Part shown: positions 44,596 through 53,316 of the stretch, piece after piece
Layout of the letters: each line of letters begins with the position of its first letter
Position numbering within the stretch: position 1 is the stretch's first letter
Notes under the pieces: generated by a model
Told to the model about the DNA's origin: nothing
The model's input: the letters and a program-made list of their open reading frames with translations, nothing else
Database searches by the model: none
NCBI RefSeq assembly: GCF_900110895.1
Contig: NZ_FOIQ01000001.1
Span: forward strand, 248,001 to 312,000
Length of the DNA: 64,000 nucleotides
Source of the DNA: Prevotella aff. ruminicola Tc2-24
GTDB lineage: Bacteria; Bacteroidota; Bacteroidia; Bacteroidales; Bacteroidaceae
Reading direction: 5' to 3'
Position numbers and translations under genes: made by a program

Positions 44596-45720
44596 ATGCG
44601 TTTTACATTATCAAGTACCGCACTGAGCAACAAGCTCTCTGCCCTCTCAAAAGTTATTAACAGTAAGAACGCCCTGCCGATTTTGGGCGACTTCGTGTTT
44701 GAGATCACAGACAACGTACTTTATCTGACTGCGTCAGACAGTGAGAATGTGATGAAAACACAAATGGAGTTAACAGAGAGCGATGGCAACAGCCGTTTTG
44801 CCATTGGCAACCATGACCTATTGGAGGCTGTGAAAGGATTCTCAGAGCAGCCGATTACCTTTGATGTTAATCAGGAGCAGAATATTGTAAAGATCTCTTA
44901 TCAGAACGGTCTGTTCTCGCTCCCAATCGAGAGTGCGGACGAGTTTCCGATGGCTCAGCCTGTGAGCGAATACGCCCATGCCATCACGATTCCAAACGCT
45001 ATTCTTGCTGAGAATATCAATCGTAGTATTTTTGCGACTGCTCAGGACGAGTTGCGCCCTGTCATGAACGGTATCTACTTTGACTTGACGGCCGACTGTC
45101 TCGCCGTGGTAGCCAGCGATGGTCATAAACTGGTGCGTAATAAGATCTATACTATCAAGAGCGACCAGCCTGCCGCATTCATCCTGCCGAAGAAACCTGC
45201 CAACCTCCTTCGTAACCTTCTTGGTAAGGATGGTGGTGATGTGATCATCCGCTTCGATGAGCGAAATGCCGAGGTGAACTATGGCGATGGTACCATCCAA
45301 TGCCGTTTGATTGAGGGACGCTACCCCAACTATAACTCTGTCATTCCACAGAGTAATCCCAATGAACTCCGCACCGACCGCCTTGGTTTGCTGGCAGCAC
45401 TCCGTCGTGTACAGCCGTTTGCCAATGACTCTAGCAATCTTATCCGCTTCCATGTGGAAGGTACGACCCTGCAACTCGACGCTGAGGACTATGACTTCTC
45501 AAAGACTGCTACGGAGCGTATGACATGCGAATACAACGGGCAGCCGATGAGCATTGGCTTTAAGGGCTCCTCGTTTATCGAGGTTCTCAGTAATTTCGAT
45601 TGTCCCGAGGTAATCATCCAATTGGCAGACCCCAGTCGTGCCGGTCTTGTACTGCCATCAGAGCAGCCAGAGAACCAGGATGTGCTGATGCTGATGATGC
45701 CGATGCTGATCAACGACTAA
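44596..45720 (+). CDS. dnaN: DNA polymerase III sliding clamp (beta subunit)
   Basis: 374 residues, three repeated clamp domains. It starts MRFTLSSTALSNKLSALSKVINSKNALPILG and ends VLMLMMPMLIND, the usual C-terminus lining the protein-binding pocket. Dimers encircle DNA and tether polymerase III. First gene of a five-gene operon with the exonuclease, DUF4835, recN and a TPR protein. No oriC/dnaA is nearby. Confidence 0.97.
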   Translation: MRFTLSSTALSNKLSALSKVINSKNALPILGDFVFEITDNVLYLTASDSENVMKTQMELTESDGNSRFAIGNHDLLEAVKGFSEQPITFDVNQEQNIVKISYQNGLFSLPIESADEFPMAQPVSEYAHAITIPNAILAENINRSIFATAQDELRPVMNGIYFDLTADCLAVVASDGHKLVRNKIYTIKSDQPAAFILPKKPANLLRNLLGKDGGDVIIRFDERNAEVNYGDGTIQCRLIEGRYPNYNSVIPQSNPNELRTDRLGLLAALRRVQPFANDSSNLIRFHVEGTTLQLDAEDYDFSKTATERMTCEYNGQPMSIGFKGSSFIEVLSNFDCPEVIIQLADPSRAGLVLPSEQPENQDVLMLMMPMLIND

Positions 45721-45737
45721 TCGACAACCGTGAATCC

Positions 45738-46595
45738 ATGAAACTGAATCTGACGAAGCCACTGGTGATCTTCGACTTGGAGACGACTGGGCTCGACTTG
45801 GTGAAAGACCGCATCATCCAGATATCCTATATTAAAGTTTGTCCGAATGGTGAGGAGATAAGAGGCAATGAACTGGTGAATCCTGAGCGCCCCATCCCCG
45901 AAGAGGTGGCGGCACTCACGGGCATCAGTGATGACGATGTGAAAGACAAGCCGGCATTTAAGCAAATAGGACAGCGGTTGGCAACAACCTTTACGGGCTG
46001 CGATTTTGCTGGTTTTAATTCTAATCACTTCGATATTCCCCTACTCGCAGAAGAATTCCTGCGTGCAGGCATCGACTTTGATTTCTCGAGATGCCGACTG
46101 ATTGACGTTCAGACCATCTTTCATAAGATGGAGCGCAGAAACCTTGCAGCCGCCTATAAGTTCTATTGTGGACGGAAAATGGAGGACGATTTCGAGGCGC
46201 ATCGTGCCGATCAAGATACAGAGGCAACCTATCGTGTGCTTATGGGAGAACTCGACAAGTATGCGCCAGGTGCTAATGAGGATCCTGAGAAAGTTTTGGA
46301 AAACGATATGGAACAGTTGGCCGCCTTCTCAAAGACGAACAACAACATTGATTTCGCAGGGCGAATCGTCTGGGGCGAGATGAAAGACCGTTACGGTAAG
46401 CCCCTACTCGACAAAGACGGTAACCCGCGTCTCACCGAGGTGTTTAACTTTGGCAAGCATAAAGGCGTGCCAGTGGCTGATGTACTGCATATCGACCCTG
46501 GCTATTATAGTTGGATTCTCGCTGGTGATTTTACGTACAACACCAAGCAGGTCCTGACACGTATTCGTCTACGTGAGGCGCAGGCGCTTCGTTAG
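45738..46595 (+). CDS. DEDDh 3'-5' exonuclease (DNA polymerase III epsilon / ExoX type)
   Basis: 285 residues from the ATG at 45738; the longer upstream frame overlaps dnaN. Exo I motif IFDLETTGLD (Asp, Glu), Exo II FNSNHFDIPLL, Exo III HRADQDTEATY (His, Asp). The C-terminal 60 residues (EVFNFGKHKGVPVADV to YYSWILAGDF) match the small domain at the end of ExoX-type nucleases. It may proofread for polymerase III or act in repair. It follows dnaN by 17 bases. Confidence 0.93.
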   Translation: MKLNLTKPLVIFDLETTGLDLVKDRIIQISYIKVCPNGEEIRGNELVNPERPIPEEVAALTGISDDDVKDKPAFKQIGQRLATTFTGCDFAGFNSNHFDIPLLAEEFLRAGIDFDFSRCRLIDVQTIFHKMERRNLAAAYKFYCGRKMEDDFEAHRADQDTEATYRVLMGELDKYAPGANEDPEKVLENDMEQLAAFSKTNNNIDFAGRIVWGEMKDRYGKPLLDKDGNPRLTEVFNFGKHKGVPVADVLHIDPGYYSWILAGDFTYNTKQVLTRIRLREAQALR

Positions 46596-46623
46596 ATGAT
46601 TTGCAGGAGTGTATATATAATAG

Positions 46624-47589
46624 ATGATAAATGATCCAAAGATAATGATGATGAATATGCGACAGGGATTTCTATCAGTAAGAAAGGTGCTGGTCGCTTT
46701 ATCCATTATCATAGGTCATATGTCATTTTTTTCTGTGAGTGCCCAGGAGTTGCAAGTTAGGGTGAACATCAACCACAGTCAGATACAAGGTACCGATGTG
46801 GATATCTTCGACAACCTCCGGCAGACTATCGAACAGTTCATTAACGAACGCCATTGGACAGAACTGCAGTTCCAGAAGAACGAACGTATCCGATGTAACT
46901 TGAGCATCACTGTCGACAGATATATCCGTGAGGAAAACCGGTTCGAATGTACGGCTCTCATCCAGGCTAACCGCCCTGTGTATAATGCATCTTACACGTC
47001 TACATTATATAATAATAAAGACGAGAATTTCCATTTCACCTTTGCTCAGTTCGACCAGCTGAACTTCAGTGACGAGCAGGTTGACAACCAACTGACTGCT
47101 CTCCTCGCCTACTATGCCTACTTGATCATAGGCCTCGACCTTGACAGTTTCGCTCCGATGGGCGGAACGGATATACTCCAGCGGTGCATGTATCTCGTGA
47201 ACAACGCACAGAGCCTTGCTTTCCCTGGCTGGAAATCGTTCGAGAACAATCGCAACCGTTTTGCCATTATCAACGACTATCTTGACGAGGCTATGCGTCC
47301 ATTCCGACAGTTCCAGTACGATTACTATCGTAAAGGGCTTGACGAGATGGCTAACAATGCCGAACGGGGACGGACGGAGATATCACAGGCTCTGGAGGAT
47401 GGACTGAAGACTGCACGCAGTAATAAGCCACTGAGCATGTTGCCGCAGATATGGACCGACTACAAGCGTGATGAACTTGTAAACATCTACCAAGGCAAAG
47501 GTACCCAGAAAGAGAAAGAACGTATCTATGGCCTCTTGATGAGTATCAATGCCTCACAGAACGGTAGTTGGGAAAAGATTAAGAATTGA
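46624..47589 (+). CDS. DUF4835 family secreted protein (called PorD in some annotations)
   Basis: 321 residues with an N-terminal signal region ending FFSVSAQE. The mature part has the DUF4835 features QVRVNINHSQIQGTD, VYNASYTSTLYNNKDENFHF and LTALLAYYAYLIIGLDLDSFAPMGG. The family is Bacteroidota-wide; some annotations link it to type IX secretion as PorD, and nothing in this window tests that. In related genomes, as I recall, coaBC sits between the exonuclease and this gene; here the two are 28 bases apart. Confidence 0.9.
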   Translation: MINDPKIMMMNMRQGFLSVRKVLVALSIIIGHMSFFSVSAQELQVRVNINHSQIQGTDVDIFDNLRQTIEQFINERHWTELQFQKNERIRCNLSITVDRYIREENRFECTALIQANRPVYNASYTSTLYNNKDENFHFTFAQFDQLNFSDEQVDNQLTALLAYYAYLIIGLDLDSFAPMGGTDILQRCMYLVNNAQSLAFPGWKSFENNRNRFAIINDYLDEAMRPFRQFQYDYYRKGLDEMANNAERGRTEISQALEDGLKTARSNKPLSMLPQIWTDYKRDELVNIYQGKGTQKEKERIYGLLMSINASQNGSWEKIKN

Positions 47590-47601
47590 TAGCTGATTGA
47601 T

Positions 47602-49260
47602 ATGCTGAAACATTTATATATCAAGAACTTCGCGTTAATCGATGAACTCGATATTGAACTGCATCAGGGTTTTTCGGTTATCACAGGAGAGACAGGTGCA
47701 GGTAAGAGCATCATCCTGGGCGCCATCGGTCTACTGCTTGGGCAGCGTGCCGACACGAAGGTCATGCGCCCAGAAGCCGACCGTTGTGTCATTGAGGCTC
47801 ATTTCGACCTCGCGCGCTATGACATGCAGGCTTTTTTTACTGACAACGATATCGACTACGACCCGAATGACTGTATTGTACGTCGTGAGTTGACATCCGC
47901 TGGCAAGAGTCGTGCTTTTATCAACGACACGCCCGTACAACTCTCCATGCTGAAGGAACTCGGCGAACGACTGGTCGACGTACATTCACAGCACCAGAAT
48001 CTGTTGCTTAATAAACAGGACTTCCAACTCAGTGTGGTCGATATCATCGCTGATGATGCCAAGGCCTTGTCACAATACCGTCGGACCTTCCGTCAGTACC
48101 AGACGGTACGGAAAGAGCTCACGCTCATGCAGGAGACGATTGAGCAGAATCGACAGAATATAGATTTCCTGAAGTTCCAGTGTCAGGAACTTTCTGATGC
48201 CAACCTTGTGGCTGAAGAACTGGAAGAACTGGAACGGAAAAGTGAGACCATGTCACATGCCGAGGAGATTAAAGGGGCTCTCTTTGAGACAGATAAGGCT
48301 TTGTCTGCAGAGGAGACAGGTGTCACGGGATCCATACGTACGGCTATCCACGCTCTGAAAAGCATCGAACGGGTCTTTCCGGATGTGTCGGAATTGATAC
48401 TGCGTCTCGACAGTAGTTATATCGAATTAAAAGATATCGCTCAAGACATTACCTGTCGTCTGGAGAGCGTTGATTTTGACCCTGCAGAACTCGATATCGT
48501 AAATGCTCGTCTTGACCGTCTCTACGATTTGGAGAAGAAATACCACGTGGAGACCATAGATGCTTTGATTCAGAAGCGTGATGAACTGAAACGGCAACTT
48601 AATAGTATTGAAAACAGCGACGAGGCACTTGCTGTCCTCCGTCATCAGGTAGATCAGTGGCAGGTACAGGTCGAGAAAGAGGCTGCTGTACTAACCAAAC
48701 TTAGAGAAGGGGCAGCTCGACAGATCGAGAAAGAGATACAGACACGCCTCATATCTTTGGGTATGCCGAATGTACGCTTTGCTATTACCAACACTCCGAC
48801 AGAGCCAGGACCCGATGGACAGGATAAAGTGTCCTTCCTTTTTAGTGCTAACACCTCCACCCCACTCCAGCCTGTCTCACAAGTGGCTTCTGGTGGCGAA
48901 ATCGCCCGTGTCATGCTGGCTTTGAAGGCGATGATCAGTGGTGCCGTCAAACTTCCTACCATCATCTTCGACGAGATAGACACAGGTGTCAGTGGTAAGA
49001 TGGCGGAAAAGATGGCAGAAATCATGCAAGAGATGGGGCGTCATGGTCGTCAGGTCATCAGCATCACCCATCTGCCGCAGATTGCAGCCTTGGGAACCAC
49101 CCACTATCGGGTTGAGAAAGAAGATACGAGCGAGGGAACCACTAGTCGGATGACCGAGTTACTGCCTGATGAGCGTGTCATGGAGATTGCCCAGATGCTC
49201 AGCGGCAGTAATGTGTCCGAGGCCGCCATGCAGAATGCTCGTCAACTGCTCCATCTCTGA
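47602..49260 (+). CDS. recN: DNA repair protein RecN
   Basis: 552 residues, an SMC-like ATPase. Walker A is ITGETGAGKSIIL near the N-terminus, coiled-coil arms span about 150-370, the ABC signature is in VASGGEIARVMLALK, and Walker B is TIIFDEIDTGVSG. It gathers broken DNA ends during double-strand-break repair. It starts 12 bases after the DUF4835 gene. Confidence 0.97.
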   Translation: MLKHLYIKNFALIDELDIELHQGFSVITGETGAGKSIILGAIGLLLGQRADTKVMRPEADRCVIEAHFDLARYDMQAFFTDNDIDYDPNDCIVRRELTSAGKSRAFINDTPVQLSMLKELGERLVDVHSQHQNLLLNKQDFQLSVVDIIADDAKALSQYRRTFRQYQTVRKELTLMQETIEQNRQNIDFLKFQCQELSDANLVAEELEELERKSETMSHAEEIKGALFETDKALSAEETGVTGSIRTAIHALKSIERVFPDVSELILRLDSSYIELKDIAQDITCRLESVDFDPAELDIVNARLDRLYDLEKKYHVETIDALIQKRDELKRQLNSIENSDEALAVLRHQVDQWQVQVEKEAAVLTKLREGAARQIEKEIQTRLISLGMPNVRFAITNTPTEPGPDGQDKVSFLFSANTSTPLQPVSQVASGGEIARVMLALKAMISGAVKLPTIIFDEIDTGVSGKMAEKMAEIMQEMGRHGRQVISITHLPQIAALGTTHYRVEKEDTSEGTTSRMTELLPDERVMEIAQMLSGSNVSEAAMQNARQLLHL

Positions 49261-49314
49261 CAATAGAATAGATTACTCAATAATATACTAAGGAATTATA
49301 TCATACAAGATTAT

Positions 49315-50979
49315 ATGAAAATGAAACGAATACTACTTTTAATGACCTGTCTTGTCTCACTGACGATGAGTTTTGCTCAGCCTGCCTGGGTGAAGAAAGC
49401 ATCTCGGTCGGTGTTCACCCTGAAGACTTTCGCCGCTGACGGTTCGCTGATAGCTAGCACCAATGGTTTCTTCACAGGATTCAATGGTGAGGCCATCAGT
49501 AATTTTACACCATTCAAGGGTGCTTCACGGGCTGTTATCATCGATGCCCAGGGAAAAGAGATGGACGTGGTTGGCATCCTCGGAGCTAATGATATGTATG
49601 ATGTCGTCAAGTTCCGGGTTAATGGAAAAACACAACCACTCATCATCAGTGCAACAGTAGCACCTGTCGGTAGTCAGGCATGGCTACTTCCCTACCGAGA
49701 ACAGAAGAATCTCCGTAATGGACTGATTCGTAAGGCGGAGGTATTCCAAGACGATAATGCATATTATACGGTAGCCGTGACAATGTCGGATGGACTGGTC
49801 AGCTGTCCACTTCTCAACAATGCTGGCGAGGTAATCGGCATGATGCAGCAGCCGGCCTCTGTCGGTGACTCTCTGAGCTATGCCGTAAGTGCCCGTTTCG
49901 TTGACTCTCTGAAAATTAGCGCTCTGAGCTTCAACGATGCAACTCTTCGTCTTACCAATATCAAGAAAGAACTGCCCATGGATGTGAAGGAGGCCACACT
50001 CCTACTCTTTCTCGCGGCCTCGCATACCGACTCGGTCTCTTATGCCACCATGATCAATGATTTCGTACGCCAGTTCCCCAATGCTCCCGATGGATATATC
50101 TATCGTGCTCAACAGGAGAGTGCTGCTGGTGACTTTTCTGGTGCAGAACAAGATATGGAACGGGCTATCAAGGTGTCGGACAAAAAAGACGATGCGTATT
50201 TTAACTATGCGCGTCTGATCTACAACAAGGAGATTTATCAGAGTAACCAGCCATATGCCAACTGGAATCTCGATAAGGCTCTGACACTGATTCGTGAGGC
50301 CAATAGTATTAACCCCTTGCTCACCTATCGACAGATGGAAGGAAACATTCTCTATGCCCAGAGACACTATCAGGAGGCGTGTGATCTCTTTGTGGCCTTA
50401 GCCAGAGAGTCCAATAACGCAGAACTGTGGTTTTCTGCATCTAGTTGTAAGCAGCAACTTAACGACACCACCGCTCGTCTGGCACTTCTCGACAGTACGA
50501 TGAACACGTTTAGTAAACCGTATCTGAAAGAGGCTGCTGTATATCTGTGGACGCGTGCCGAAGCACGCCGTGATGCCGGTAAGTTCCGTGATGCCGTCAG
50601 CGACATGAATGAATATGAGGAACTGATGAAAGCCTCGATCAACGATAATTTCTACTATCTCCGTCATCAGACAGAAATACAGGGACGTCTCTACCAACAA
50701 GCACTCAACGATATCAATCGTGCCATTCAGATTAATCCGAATGAGACTCTCTACTATGCTGAGAAGGCCTCACTTGAGATCCGTGTGGGACATTATGACG
50801 ATGCTATCGCCACAGCCCGGGAGTGTATTGCCATTAATGCCGACAACAGCGATGGCTTTCTCTTCCTTGGTTTGGCACAGTGCCTGAAAGGTGATAAACA
50901 GGAAGGTATTAAGAATCTGCAGAAAGCCAAGGAAATGGGCGACCCGCAGGCACAAGCACTCATTGAGAGATACCAGTAA
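49315..50979 (+). CDS. Secreted degenerate trypsin-like protease domain fused to TPR repeats
   Basis: 554 residues: signal peptide (about 1-21, ending SFAQ), a trypsin/HtrA-like two-barrel domain (about 22-215), then TPR repeats (about 220-554; for example AGDFSGAEQDMERAI, GRLYQQALNDINRAIQINPNE, HYDDAIATARECIAIN). The protease fold is recognisable from GFFTGFNGEAISNF, MYDVVKFRV and CPLLNNAGEVIGM. The His position has no His (SNFTPFKG) and the nucleophile loop reads DGLVSCP instead of GNSGGP, so it should be inactive. It probably acts as a periplasmic binding or scaffold protein. Last gene of the dnaN operon, ended by the terminator at 51025. Confidence 0.87.
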   Translation: MKMKRILLLMTCLVSLTMSFAQPAWVKKASRSVFTLKTFAADGSLIASTNGFFTGFNGEAISNFTPFKGASRAVIIDAQGKEMDVVGILGANDMYDVVKFRVNGKTQPLIISATVAPVGSQAWLLPYREQKNLRNGLIRKAEVFQDDNAYYTVAVTMSDGLVSCPLLNNAGEVIGMMQQPASVGDSLSYAVSARFVDSLKISALSFNDATLRLTNIKKELPMDVKEATLLLFLAASHTDSVSYATMINDFVRQFPNAPDGYIYRAQQESAAGDFSGAEQDMERAIKVSDKKDDAYFNYARLIYNKEIYQSNQPYANWNLDKALTLIREANSINPLLTYRQMEGNILYAQRHYQEACDLFVALARESNNAELWFSASSCKQQLNDTTARLALLDSTMNTFSKPYLKEAAVYLWTRAEARRDAGKFRDAVSDMNEYEELMKASINDNFYYLRHQTEIQGRLYQQALNDINRAIQINPNETLYYAEKASLEIRVGHYDDAIATARECIAINADNSDGFLFLGLAQCLKGDKQEGIKNLQKAKEMGDPQAQALIERYQ

Positions 50980-51024
50980 TACACTGTTTGGAGGTCGTTG
51001 TTAGAATTTGATATTCCCTACAAT

Positions 51025-51054
51025 AAAGAATCCCACCATTTGGTGGGATTCTTT
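51025..51054. terminator. Strong bidirectional terminator
   Basis: AAAGAATCCCACCA (51025-51038) pairs with its perfect complement (51041-51054), a 14-bp stem. It is flanked by A and T runs, so it can end both the dnaN operon (plus) and dnaB (minus). Confidence 0.9.
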
Positions 51055-51080
51055 ATATTTGTATAACCCGATGCAACGCA

Positions 51081-52634
51081 TTAAAACGGTAGCGGCCCGT
51101 CGTTTGTTGGTGGTGGCAGAGGAGCACCGCCGAATGGATCATAACCAGATGCAATATCAGGCATCTGTCCGTCGCCATTAATTTTCGAGCCGACAATCTC
51201 TCCACCGATGGGTGGACGATTAGCAAGGTTCTTGTCCTCTGGGTTCTCAAAACGTGTATATTCGCCACGGAAGGTCAGCAGTACATCGCCCGTAGCACCC
51301 TTACGATGCTTGGCGATAATAATCTGAGCCATACCATGCAGATCACGACCGTTATCATCCTGGTAGATATGATAATACTCTGGTCGGTGTACAAAAATAA
51401 CCATATCGGCATCCTGCTCAATGGCACCCGACTCACGGAGGTCAGACAACTGCGGTCGTTTTCCTTCCAATCCTTCACGGCTCTCAACACCACGGTTCAA
51501 CTGACTCAGTGCGAGGATAGGTATATCCAATTCCTTTGCCAGTCCTTTCAATGATCGTGAAATGGTCGACACCTCCTCTTGTCTGGAGGAAAACCGCATA
51601 CCATTGGCGTTCATCAGCTGCAGGTAGTCAATCATGATGAGCTTCACACCGTGCTCACGAACCAATCGACGCGCCTTCGTTCGTAATTCAAACACCGAGA
51701 GTCCCGGTGTGTCGTCAATATATAAAGGAGCACCGAGCAAGTTGTTGATACGTTTATCTAGACGATCCCACTCGTCCCGCTGCAACTGACCATTCAGAAT
51801 TTTTGAACCTTGTATCTCGCATGCATTGGAGATGAGTCGGTTAACCAACTGCACGTTCGACATTTCCAAAGAGAAGAATGCCATCGGTACATGCATGTCG
51901 GCTGCGATATTCTTTGCCATAGACAAAGCAAACGAAGTCTTACCCATGGCCGGACGACCGGCAATGATTACCAGATCGGAGGCCTGCCAACCACTGGTGA
52001 TATCATCAAGCTTATAATAGCCTGTCGACACGCCCGTCAGACCATCTGTGTTCTGTGCAGCCTTTGAAATCACGTCCAACGCTTGTTTAATCACTGGGTC
52101 GATAGCAGTATAATCCTTCTTCATATTCCGCTGACTCAGTTCGAAGAGCGATCCTTCCGCCTCTTGCATCAGATCTTCCACGTCGATGGTCTCATCGAAG
52201 GCTTTTGTCTCAATAACACTGGCAAAGGATATTAGTTGTCGTGCCAACGACTTCTGCGCTACGATGTTTGCATGATACTCGATATTCGCCGACGAGGCCA
52301 CACGTGAGCTCAGTTCAGCTACGTATCCTGGTCCACCTACTTCTTCGAGATGTCCCATCTTCGCCAACTGCTCCGTGACTGTCAGCACGTCTACGGGTTT
52401 TTCTTCCATGCTTAGGTCGCGAATGGCAGTATATACCATCTGGTTCCTTGGCTCATAGAAACTCTCTGGATGCAGCAGTTCGCATACCACGGCATACGCA
52501 TCCTTGTCAATCATCAGTGCACCCAGCACTGCCTTCTCAACTTCCAGCGCCTGCGGCTGCAGGTGTCCGTAGGTATTATCCACAGGTTGCTGCCTGCGCT
52601 GTCTTCTTCTGTTCGTATTTTCTTGTTCAGGCAT
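51081..52634 (-). CDS. dnaB: Replicative DNA helicase DnaB
   Basis: 517 residues. The N-terminal helical domain (about 28-130: PQALEVEKAVLGALMIDKDAY) is followed by a linker and the RecA-type motor with Walker A GRPAMGKTSFAL, Walker B LIMIDYLQLM, SQLNRGVESR and the H4-type motif RESGAIEQDADMV. A Pro/Gly-rich C-terminal extension ends NDGPLPF. It unwinds DNA at the replication fork. Last gene of rarA-TRIC-dnaB, 12 bases after the channel gene. Confidence 0.96.
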   Translation of the reverse strand: MPEQENTNRRRQRRQQPVDNTYGHLQPQALEVEKAVLGALMIDKDAYAVVCELLHPESFYEPRNQMVYTAIRDLSMEEKPVDVLTVTEQLAKMGHLEEVGGPGYVAELSSRVASSANIEYHANIVAQKSLARQLISFASVIETKAFDETIDVEDLMQEAEGSLFELSQRNMKKDYTAIDPVIKQALDVISKAAQNTDGLTGVSTGYYKLDDITSGWQASDLVIIAGRPAMGKTSFALSMAKNIAADMHVPMAFFSLEMSNVQLVNRLISNACEIQGSKILNGQLQRDEWDRLDKRINNLLGAPLYIDDTPGLSVFELRTKARRLVREHGVKLIMIDYLQLMNANGMRFSSRQEEVSTISRSLKGLAKELDIPILALSQLNRGVESREGLEGKRPQLSDLRESGAIEQDADMVIFVHRPEYYHIYQDDNGRDLHGMAQIIIAKHRKGATGDVLLTFRGEYTRFENPEDKNLANRPPIGGEIVGSKINGDGQMPDIASGYDPFGGAPLPPPTNDGPLPF

Positions 52635-52646
52635 AATCTTTTTCTG

Positions 52647-53276
52647 TTAGCTGTTTGTCTTTGGTGTCTCCTTCAGTACCGGTAGTGATATATGGTATCT
52701 AACGGCAAGAAATCGTGTCATACATGTCACGACGAAACTTATCACCGCACTCCATTCCACCGATAGTCCCACACTGATTAGCAGCCAGTAAACCAGTCCA
52801 CCGAGTACACTCGCCATGGCGTATATCTCTTTATGGAAAATCACAGGTTCGTTGTTCAGTAGTACATCACGGATGACGCCACCTGCCGATCCGGTGATGC
52901 ATCCCATGATGATGGCTACCCAGAACGGTTGTCCGAGTGCTATGCTCTTCTGTATACCGGCGATGGTAAAGAGTGCTAAGCCTAGTGTGTCGAACACGAA
53001 CCATGCATTTTTCAATGGCTCCATCCATTTTCCGAAGAAAGCCACCGTCAACAAAGCCACGGCCGTACATATCAGATAAATGGGAGTGGTCATCCAGAAC
53101 GGTGTCGTACCAAGCATCACGTCACGGATGGTACCGCCACCGATTGCCACCGCTACACCACACACATAACCACCAAACCAGTCGAACTGTTTGGCAGCTG
53201 CATGTCGGATACCTGATATAGCAAAGGCAAACGTACCCAGTAGCTCTATTATTTTAATAATTACTTCTTGTTCCAT
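52647..53276 (-). CDS. TRIC-like (UPF0126) membrane cation channel
   Basis: 209 residues from the ATG at 53276. It consists of two homologous three-helix halves plus a seventh helix. The family glycine motifs appear in both halves: GGGTIRDVMLG and SAGGVIRDVLLN. Prokaryotic TRIC proteins form trimeric K+/monovalent-cation channels in the inner membrane. It sits between rarA (gap 40) and dnaB (gap 12). Confidence 0.92.
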   Translation of the reverse strand: MEQEVIIKIIELLGTFAFAISGIRHAAAKQFDWFGGYVCGVAVAIGGGTIRDVMLGTTPFWMTTPIYLICTAVALLTVAFFGKWMEPLKNAWFVFDTLGLALFTIAGIQKSIALGQPFWVAIIMGCITGSAGGVIRDVLLNNEPVIFHKEIYAMASVLGGLVYWLLISVGLSVEWSAVISFVVTCMTRFLAVRYHISLPVLKETPKTNS

Positions 53277-53316
53277 ATTGGATTTCGGCAATCGGTGTTA
53301 TCAATTATAACTGCTA

